A stretch of 6,096 nt of DNA from Bacteroidales bacterium (GTDB lineage: Bacteria; Bacteroidota; Bacteroidia; Bacteroidales; UBA7960): contig SKTQ01000148.1 in NCBI GenBank assembly GCA_007122505.1, forward strand, positions 1-6,096. Reading direction: 5' to 3'. Both the position numbers and the translations under genes were made by a program. Positions 1 through 5,478 of this stretch are shown piece by piece. Below the pieces are notes generated by a model that did not search any database, had not been told where the DNA came from, and saw nothing but the letters and a program-made list of their open reading frames with translations. Each line of letters starts with the position of its first letter. The stretch's first letter is position 1.

Positions 1-111
1 ACAGCCGATGAATATGTCCTTGATCTGCATCACCTGGATGCGGGGCTCTATATTGTGCAAATACAATCGAACAGCAAAACATTTAGCAAAAGAATTTCCA
101 TAATTCCCTAA
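1..111 (+). CDS. C-terminal end of a T9SS type A sorting-domain protein (5' partial)
   Basis: Only the last 36 codons and the TAA stop are inside the window. The frame is open from base 1. The visible residues read as the end of a T9SS type A sorting domain: a hydrophobic strand (YVLDLHHLDAG), the typical aG-L/V-Y turn (DAGLYIVQI, residues 13-21 of the fragment), then a short polar turn and a final basic strand (FSKRISII). In this family the domain is recognised by the type IX secretion machinery at the outer membrane and removed or replaced by an anchor, so the parent protein is probably secreted or surface attached. Nothing can be said of its catalytic or binding part. The 44-base gap to the next + gene shows no clear hairpin or promoter, so readthrough into the cassette is possible. 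Confidence 0.8.
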   Translation, partial: TADEYVLDLHHLDAGLYIVQIQSNSKTFSKRISIIP

Positions 112-155
112 GCCATACATGCATTTCTCAAATTCACTCATTTAATCACCCTGTT

Positions 156-656
156 ATGAAAAGATCCATTTTTATTATTGCCTGTTTTATCCTGTTTTTG
201 CTGGGACAGGCAGAGGCGCAAAGAAGCGCGGACTTGCCCAATTTGTCTATTGTTACTCTTGATGGACAAGAAGTCAATGCAAGCAATCTTCATAATGAAG
301 GGAAGCCCTTTGTGATCAGTTTCTGGGCCACCTGGTGCCGCCCCTGTCTTCAGGAGCTGAATGCCATTGATGATATCTATCATGAATGGCAGGAATACGG
401 CTTTAAACTTATAGCAGTGAGTACTGATGATGCACGTACCCGTCCAAATGTTTTGCCAATGGTTATGGGTCGTGGATGGGAGTACGAATTTTACCTGGAT
501 GAAAACGGTGATTTTCGCCGTGCAATGGGTGTGAACATTGTGCCTCATACATTTATTTTCAACGGCAAGGGTGAACTCGTGTATCAGCACACCTCTTTTT
601 CGCCGGGTATGGAGTGGGACATGTTTGAGTTGTTAATTGAACTGCTTGAAGAATGA
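156..656 (+). CDS. TlpA-family thioredoxin-like disulfide oxidoreductase, periplasmic
   Basis: This 166-residue protein is a predicted periplasmic thiol-disulfide oxidoreductase of the TlpA/ResA group. It starts with a signal peptide (basic KR, hydrophobic core residues 5-17) with a likely cut at AEA|Q, between residues 21 and 22. The thioredoxin core shows SFWATW before the active site C61-R-P-C64, a conserved Glu at 67, the strand KLIAVSTDD (84-92), and the cis-proline loop at VPHTF (Pro130) followed by IFNGKGELV. After signal removal C61 and C64 are its only cysteines, so no second redox site is present. The start is the only Met ahead of the signal peptide. There is no Shine-Dalgarno sequence, as is common in Bacteroidota. 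Its stop overlaps the next start (ATGA), which points to co-expression with the barrel gene. The family is well recognised; the substrate is unknown, and the barrel or lipoprotein encoded downstream are the obvious candidates. Confidence 0.92.
   Translation: MKRSIFIIACFILFLLGQAEAQRSADLPNLSIVTLDGQEVNASNLHNEGKPFVISFWATWCRPCLQELNAIDDIYHEWQEYGFKLIAVSTDDARTRPNVLPMVMGRGWEYEFYLDENGDFRRAMGVNIVPHTFIFNGKGELVYQHTSFSPGMEWDMFELLIELLEE
653..656 (+). promoter_or_regulatory. ATGA stop/start overlap (translational coupling)
   Basis: The ATG of the barrel gene (653-655) shares bases with the TGA stop of the TlpA-like gene (654-656). Such overlaps usually mean one transcript and ribosome re-initiation, which would tie the amounts of the two proteins together. 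The overlap is seen directly; the coupling is inferred. Confidence 0.65.
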
Positions 657-2335
657 ACCGGGAATACAAAAAAAACCGATACAATAAGCTGGTAGCGGTT
701 CTCCTGTTTTTTATTTTAGCCGGTTTATCTTTCCAGGTCCATGGCCAAAATTTACTGGAAGGGGCCAGGATATGGGGAAATTTCCAGCTTGATGCCCAGT
801 ACTATCTGCCCGATTCGGTGATTGATGCACCGGAAGTACCGGAGAAAATCCTGATGAACGGTTTTGCCAACGTCAATATGTCTTACAGGGGTTTTACCCT
901 GGGGTTTCGCTACGAGAGCTATCAGAATGCTTTGCTGGGCTTTGACCCGAATTACAACGGACACGGAATTCCCTATCGCTTTATTTCCTACACCCGTGAC
1001 AACCTGGAAGTCACTGTTGGCAACTATTATGAGCAATTCGGCAGTGGTTTGATTTTTCGAACCTATGAGGAGAAAAATCTGGGTATCGACAATGCCATGG
1101 AAGGTTTTCGCCTGGTTTACAGGCCTGTTGACGGGATTAGTCTGCGTGGAATAATTGGTCGTCAACGCTTATTTTTTGATACCGGGCCCGGGATTGTCAG
1201 GGGTTTTGATGCCAATGTTAACCTCAATAACGTTATCCCGGCCCTTGCTGAACAACAAAGCCGGTGGATATTGGGTGGTAGTGTGATCAGCAAATTTCAG
1301 GAAGACAATAATCCGCGCTATAACCTGCCTGAAAATGTGGCTGCCTTTTCCGGCCGTCTGAATTTTATGAGAGGTCCCCTGAATATCTCTACAGAATATG
1401 CCCATAAGATCAATGACCCTTCTGCGGAAAACAATTTCATTTATAAGGATGGGCAGGCACTCCACATCAATGCAACATATGCCGTTCGTGGACTGGGCTT
1501 TTTGGTTTCTGCGAAGCGTATCGACAACATGAGTTTTCGAAGCGACCGCAACCAAACAGGCAACAATTTGCTAATCAACTTTTTACCTCCAACCACCAAA
1601 CAACACTTGTACAGCCTGAGCGGCATGTATCCCTATGCCACACAACCAAACGGAGAAATAGGTTTTATGTCGGAACTCAATTTCACCATACCCAGGGAAA
1701 CCACCCTTGGAGGACCATACGGCACAACGGTAACCATCAACTACAGCCTTGCCAACTCTATTCACAAAGAGAGAGTGCATGATACCATTCCCATTAGTCA
1801 GCGGGGCACCGAAGGCTATCGCTCCGATTTCTTCCGCCTGGGCGATGAACGCTATTTCCGGGATGTCAATATTGAATTGAACAGACGTTTCTCCAGGACC
1901 TTACGTGGCCTGTTTGCTTATGCGTATATTGCCTATAACCAGAATGTTATTGAAGGATATACGGATAAGGAAATGGTTTATGCGCATGTTCTGATTGCCG
2001 ATATGACCTATCGACTACCCAATCGAAGAAGCCTCCGGTGGGAATTACAACACTTGTCCACCAAACAGGATAACCAGGATTGGGTCATGGCTATGCTGGA
2101 ATATAACATAGCACCCAATTGGTTTTTTGCTGTCAGCGACCAGTACAATTACGGCAACAACAATAAAGACCTGCGCATTCATTACTATACAGTAAGTGCG
2201 GGATATACCCGGGGTGCAAACCGTTTTGGCCTTTCTTTCGGCAAACAGCGGGAAGGCATCATCTGCGTTGGAGGTGTGTGCCGAAAAGTACCGGCATCCT
2301 ATGGATTTACCCTGAATGTAACCAGTAGTTTCTAA
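653..2335 (+). CDS. DUF6029-type outer-membrane beta-barrel protein
   Basis: This 560-residue protein is a predicted outer-membrane barrel. It has a long basic N-region (residues 1-12), a hydrophobic core (13-27) and a likely signal peptidase I cut at VHG|Q (31/32). The rest alternates aromatic and polar residues in the pattern of amphipathic beta strands and ends in ...NVTSSF, with the C-terminal Phe expected for BAM-assembled barrels. The segment at 122-151 (VGNYYEQFGSG, LIFRTYEEKNLG, NAMEGF) matches what I remember of the DUF6029 family in Bacteroidota, which has no established function. The only cysteines in the whole protein are C538 and C543 (CVGGVC), in what should be a turn or plug-like loop just before the last strand. 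There is no sign of a TonB plug domain. The gene overlaps the TlpA-like gene and lies 11 bases before the Omp28-type gene, so it probably works with two thioredoxin-fold partners. The barrel call is firm; the family name rests on memory. Confidence 0.85.
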   Translation: MNREYKKNRYNKLVAVLLFFILAGLSFQVHGQNLLEGARIWGNFQLDAQYYLPDSVIDAPEVPEKILMNGFANVNMSYRGFTLGFRYESYQNALLGFDPNYNGHGIPYRFISYTRDNLEVTVGNYYEQFGSGLIFRTYEEKNLGIDNAMEGFRLVYRPVDGISLRGIIGRQRLFFDTGPGIVRGFDANVNLNNVIPALAEQQSRWILGGSVISKFQEDNNPRYNLPENVAAFSGRLNFMRGPLNISTEYAHKINDPSAENNFIYKDGQALHINATYAVRGLGFLVSAKRIDNMSFRSDRNQTGNNLLINFLPPTTKQHLYSLSGMYPYATQPNGEIGFMSELNFTIPRETTLGGPYGTTVTINYSLANSIHKERVHDTIPISQRGTEGYRSDFFRLGDERYFRDVNIELNRRFSRTLRGLFAYAYIAYNQNVIEGYTDKEMVYAHVLIADMTYRLPNRRSLRWELQHLSTKQDNQDWVMAMLEYNIAPNWFFAVSDQYNYGNNNKDLRIHYYTVSAGYTRGANRFGLSFGKQREGIICVGGVCRKVPASYGFTLNVTSSF

Positions 2336-2346
2336 AGCTCCACAGT

Positions 2347-3204
2347 ATGTTATTACAAAAGATCATCCGCAGTATTTTTTTGATTTCTTTCATTTCATTG
2401 GGCTTTTTGGTGGGATGCGACATCATTGAGCCTCCTTATGTGACTGAATTTGAAAGTCCCAATGGAGATCACGGGGAAGTGGTTCAAAAAGTTTTACTGG
2501 AAGAGTTTACCGGGCATCAATGCCCCAATTGTCCTGAGGGCTCTGCCATTGCTGCAGAGATAAAGGACTGGTATGGAGACCGGGTGGTAATCATGTCGAT
2601 CCATGCCGGTTGGTTCGCCCGTGTTTCCGATGGGATGTTCAGCTACGATTTTCAGACCGAAGAGGGCAATGCACTGAATAATTTTTTCGGGGTTAACCAA
2701 AACCCCATTGGCATGGTAAACCGCACCCCCTTTAATGCCAATCCCCTGATGGGGCCATATGCCTGGTGGGATGCTGTTGCGCAGGCCATAGAACAGGAAC
2801 CGGCCTTTGGACTGGAATTGGAGTTGTCTTTTGATGCGGGCTCAGCCAATTTAACAGCCGGCATAGATGTGCATACCCTAATGCAATCATCCTGTCAATA
2901 CCGGTTATCGGTGTTTCTCACCGAAAGTGGTATCATCAAACCACAACGTACCAACAATCCCGATTTTCCATCAGGTGTAATTGAGGACTATGAGCACAAA
3001 TATGTTTTGCGTACTTCATTCAACGGCACCTGGGGAGAAATGGTCAACGAGTCTTCCATCAAAGTGGGTGACAATTTCACTTTTGGTTATACAATAACCC
3101 TCGATCAGGATTGGGTTCCGGAAAACTGCTCAGTTGTTGCTTTTATATACCATGCCACAACCATGGAAGTGATACAGGTTGAAGAGAAACCTGTAACTCC
3201 ATAG
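2347..3204 (+). CDS. Omp28-type outer-membrane lipoprotein with thioredoxin-like CPNC motif
   Basis: This 285-residue predicted lipoprotein has a hydrophobic signal (residues 5-20) and the lipobox L21-V-G-C24, so C24 should be lipidated. A linker of about 20 residues leads to a thioredoxin-like domain: VLLEEFTGHQ, then C59-P-N-C62, a strand VVIMSIHAGW (80-89), and a cis-Pro-like NQNPIGMVNR (Pro120). The C-terminal part (about 150-285) looks like an all-beta domain. It carries blocks I associate with Omp28 proteins (YEHKYVLR at 215-222, GTWGE, and NCSVVAFIYH near 260) and a second cysteine pair, C183 and C261. Omp28 was described as a surface antigen in Porphyromonas; the biochemical role is not settled. 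The gene follows the barrel after 11 bases with no terminator between, so it is likely the third gene of one operon. Only the chosen Met lies before the lipobox. Both the lipoprotein nature and the thioredoxin-like motif are read directly from the sequence. Confidence 0.88.
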   Translation: MLLQKIIRSIFLISFISLGFLVGCDIIEPPYVTEFESPNGDHGEVVQKVLLEEFTGHQCPNCPEGSAIAAEIKDWYGDRVVIMSIHAGWFARVSDGMFSYDFQTEEGNALNNFFGVNQNPIGMVNRTPFNANPLMGPYAWWDAVAQAIEQEPAFGLELELSFDAGSANLTAGIDVHTLMQSSCQYRLSVFLTESGIIKPQRTNNPDFPSGVIEDYEHKYVLRTSFNGTWGEMVNESSIKVGDNFTFGYTITLDQDWVPENCSVVAFIYHATTMEVIQVEEKPVTP

Positions 3205-3254
3205 CTGAGATTATCTTCAAAAACAAATTGTCACCTAAAGATTGATCACCGAAC

Positions 3255-5312
3255 CTATCTTCTGACAAATCTGTCCGTTGTTACTGTCTGATCATCATGT
3301 ATTGCCCTCAGAAAATAGATGCCTGAAGGCAGGTCGGAGATATTGATTTCCAGATCGTGTATTGAATGGGTATCAAACCCGATTCTTGTTTGTCCCAGCA
3401 TGTCGAGCACTTCTAACCGGATCATTTTTTTATCGCTTGTTATTTTGATCCATTGATCCGCCGGGTTTGGAACAATGCTGAACTGAACCGGTTCACCTGT
3501 AAGTGGCATTGATGTATCGTCCCGGGTCAGGACCACCTCTACCACCATATCTTCTTCGGTAAGATGCACCGATCCCTCCTGAGGGAAAAAGCCTTCCTTG
3601 CTTACTTCCCATTGAAGGCTTTGGTGCACACCCACTTCTTCAAAAAGGGCAAACCCCAAATGATCAGTAACCATTTCGCCATAATTCTCTAACCATACCT
3701 GGGCCCCTTCCAATGGATCAGTTTCGCGGAGGTTTCCGCTGCCTGCTGCCATGGCACCGACCTGGAACTGAACGGATATGTATAGTGTGGGAATATCCAC
3801 AGTGGCCGTGTTGGAAGGATCTGACTCACCGGCATCATATACTGCCGTTACAAAATAGCTGTAGGTGGTATTTTGCACAAAGTCTTGATCCATGTATTCG
3901 GTTTCTGTGATTTCATCTGCCAGCAATTCTTCATCCTTGTAAAGCCTGTAATATAATAACTCAGCACGTTTATCGGCCGGCGGCTCCCATTGTAAAGCAA
4001 TGGTCTCACCGGTGAAAGTCGCGGTCAGGTTCACCGGTGGTTCCAGGCTAACCGGCGGCATTGCTTCAATAAATCTGCCGTAAATATCCGAATATTGATT
4101 ATTTACGCGGGAATCCTGCCATAAAACAAGAAACTGATCACCATGCCCGGTAACCTCCGGATCTCTCTGGTGGAACTGATTGACGCCAACCGGTATTTCG
4201 TTGGTGTAAAAGCTGCCGTCGGCATTGATGATGCGTCCGTGCACTTCGTACCATACGGTTTGTTTCTCTTTGTCAATACCTGCTGCTGGATACCTGATCA
4301 GGTCATGGAATCTTGCCACCTGTGCAGCTTCTTTTGTCAGATTTTGCTGTTCCCAAACCACCATAAACTGGCTTCCGTTTGTTCCCACACGCGGCCATGA
4401 CCGTTCTTCATTATTTTGAAGAGGGCTTATGGCTATATCTGCTCCAACTGTATTACCGCTGCTGTCAAACATTTGACCGAAAACACCATTTTTTGAGCCG
4501 TGACGGCGGTCAGCCCAAACTGCAAGATAGTGTTCTCCATTGAAGGCTACCCTCACGAGCAATTGTCTCTGGGGCTGGTCAGAAATTACAAAGTCATCGC
4601 CAACGGGCTCCCCATCTGTATTGTAAAACCATCCGTAAATGGAACGTTCACCGCTGCGGTTATCGTCCCAAACGATCAGATAATTGGTGCCATCAAAGAG
4701 TATATCCGGGTATATTTGTGCATGGCTTTGTTCAAGCACTTCCGGCCTGATGATGAAATTGCCGCCTACGAGGTTATAGTCTGTGGCACATACGAACTGG
4801 CCCAGTATCCGGGCACCTTGCGTTGGCAGCCCATCCTGCCATATCACCAGGTAATGCTCACCGTCAAAAGCAGTGCGCATGAATGCCGGTGAGTGCTGGG
4901 CGAGATTGTCGTTAACCTGGATATTGCCCGATAAAGGTGCTCCGTTCAAACCTAGAATGCGAGCCATCCCATCACGGTTATAATCAAATATGCCCCTCTG
5001 CCGCGACCAGGTGTATAAAAAATTCTCCGTGCCCATGGCCAGGGCAGGCATGAACGACATGGCCGGATGGGCGGGAACGACCAATTGCTCCTGGGAAACA
5101 ACCCCCTCAGGTGAAATAAACCTGGAGTAAAAACTGTAATCACCACCACGCCTGTCAAGATATACGGTAAAGTAATCTTCGCCATCAAAAACCACCATGG
5201 GGTAATTTTGACTGAATCCGTCAGTGGCAACGGGAAACTCTTCAGCGGTCAATGATACCGGTAAATAAAAAAATGTTAGAGCGAGAAATACATAAAAAGT
5301 ATGTTTCAGCAT
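3255..5312 (-). CDS. Large T9SS-secreted multidomain protein (propeller-like repeats, FN3, carboxypeptidase-regulatory-like, sorting domain)
   Basis: This 685-residue protein has a signal peptide (hydrophobic residues 5-20, likely cut near LTA|E at 23/24). Residues about 36-405 hold seven copies of a motif like F-D-G-x-x-Y-L-V-x-W-x-D-x-R, the hallmark of one outer strand pair per propeller blade. Residues about 424-507 form a fibronectin type III domain (PPVNLTA, W442, NTTYSYFVTAVYD). Residues about 511-597 resemble a carboxypeptidase-regulatory-like or CNA-B-like domain (PLEGAQVWL, MVTDHLGFALFEEV). Residues about 608-685 are a T9SS type A sorting domain (VPNPADQ, LEVLDMLGQ, LPSGIYFLRA, ending RFVRR). 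It is therefore expected to cross the outer membrane through T9SS and be released or anchored at the surface. No protease or glycosidase catalytic motif was seen, so it may be a binding or scaffold protein. It has a single cysteine (C175). It converges on the Omp28-type gene across 50 bases. Confidence 0.92.
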   Translation of the reverse strand: MLKHTFYVFLALTFFYLPVSLTAEEFPVATDGFSQNYPMVVFDGEDYFTVYLDRRGGDYSFYSRFISPEGVVSQEQLVVPAHPAMSFMPALAMGTENFLYTWSRQRGIFDYNRDGMARILGLNGAPLSGNIQVNDNLAQHSPAFMRTAFDGEHYLVIWQDGLPTQGARILGQFVCATDYNLVGGNFIIRPEVLEQSHAQIYPDILFDGTNYLIVWDDNRSGERSIYGWFYNTDGEPVGDDFVISDQPQRQLLVRVAFNGEHYLAVWADRRHGSKNGVFGQMFDSSGNTVGADIAISPLQNNEERSWPRVGTNGSQFMVVWEQQNLTKEAAQVARFHDLIRYPAAGIDKEKQTVWYEVHGRIINADGSFYTNEIPVGVNQFHQRDPEVTGHGDQFLVLWQDSRVNNQYSDIYGRFIEAMPPVSLEPPVNLTATFTGETIALQWEPPADKRAELLYYRLYKDEELLADEITETEYMDQDFVQNTTYSYFVTAVYDAGESDPSNTATVDIPTLYISVQFQVGAMAAGSGNLRETDPLEGAQVWLENYGEMVTDHLGFALFEEVGVHQSLQWEVSKEGFFPQEGSVHLTEEDMVVEVVLTRDDTSMPLTGEPVQFSIVPNPADQWIKITSDKKMIRLEVLDMLGQTRIGFDTHSIHDLEINISDLPSGIYFLRAIHDDQTVTTDRFVRR
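4098..5207 (-). repeat. Seven protein-level propeller-like repeats within the T9SS-secreted protein
   Basis: The repeats are divergent in DNA but clear in protein. The aromatic anchor (W, or Y in the first copy) falls at residues 51, 102, 158, 215, 266, 320 and 398, giving steps of 51, 56, 57, 51, 54 and 78. Copies 3, 4 and 5 are the best preserved (FDGEHYLVIWQD, FDGTNYLIVWDD, FNGEHYLAVWAD). The number seven and the 50-57 residue step fit a seven-bladed beta-propeller; the fold is inferred, the repeats are seen. Confidence 0.8.
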
Positions 5313-5478
5313 GACTATAAAATTTTGTTTTTGAATATCAAAACCTTTGAATCTATAAAATTAAGAAAAGTTGAATATATTAGCAAGTACAATTTTTGTA
5401 TATTCGTATTGTCCGGAAATTGTAAATTGTTTTCTTATCTTGCAACTCATTTTTCAGCTACAAACAAATACAACAATC
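5313..5478. promoter_or_regulatory. AT-rich divergent intergenic region
   Basis: This 166-base region separates two genes transcribed away from each other and should hold both promoters. It is about 24% GC by direct count (40 of 166), far below the flanking genes. It contains a short inverted repeat, TACAA-TTT-TTGTA (5388-5400), and a tandem AATTGT (5418-5423 and 5425-5430). No clean match to the Bacteroidota -7 consensus TAnnTTTG was found on the - strand; the best + strand candidate is listed separately. The 21 bases before the + start (5458-5478) contain no G and are A/C rich, which fits the Shine-Dalgarno-independent starts of this phylum. Confidence 0.55.
5436..5443 (+). promoter_or_regulatory. 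Candidate -7 element (TATCTTGC) for the + strand gene
   Basis: TATCTTGC resembles the Bacteroidota -7 element TAnnTTTG with one T missing. It lies about 35 bases before the ATG at 5479, which would give a short leader. No well-spaced -33 TTTG/TTG partner is evident: TTG occurs at 5409-5411 and 5420-5422, with spacers of 24 and 13 bases. This is a weak call. Confidence 0.25.

Noticed and set aside
112..155. Promoter or terminator between the T9SS fragment and the TlpA-like gene
   Set aside because: No TAnnTTTG-like element and no hairpin were found in these 44 bases, so no site is called; the cassette promoter may lie inside the upstream gene or further upstream.
138..590. 150-codon - strand open frame opposite the TlpA-like gene
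   Set aside because: It is antisense to a gene with an intact signal peptide, CXXC and cis-Pro; no domain or export signal is visible.
2264..2281. The CVGGVC pair of the barrel as a thioredoxin-type CXXC or heme-binding CXXCH site
   Set aside because: The spacing is C-X4-C, no His follows, and the surrounding sequence is beta-barrel rather than thioredoxin fold.
3228..3267. Possible terminator hairpin between the convergent genes (TTGTCA near 3228 and TGACAA near 3262)
   Set aside because: Arms are only six bases, AT-rich, with a loop of nearly 30 bases that reaches into the - strand gene, and no T-run follows; not a credible intrinsic terminator.
4500..4892. 130-codon + strand open frame
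   Set aside because: It lies entirely antisense to the well-supported 685-residue secreted protein, has no signal peptide or recognisable domain, and reads as a shadow of the propeller repeats.
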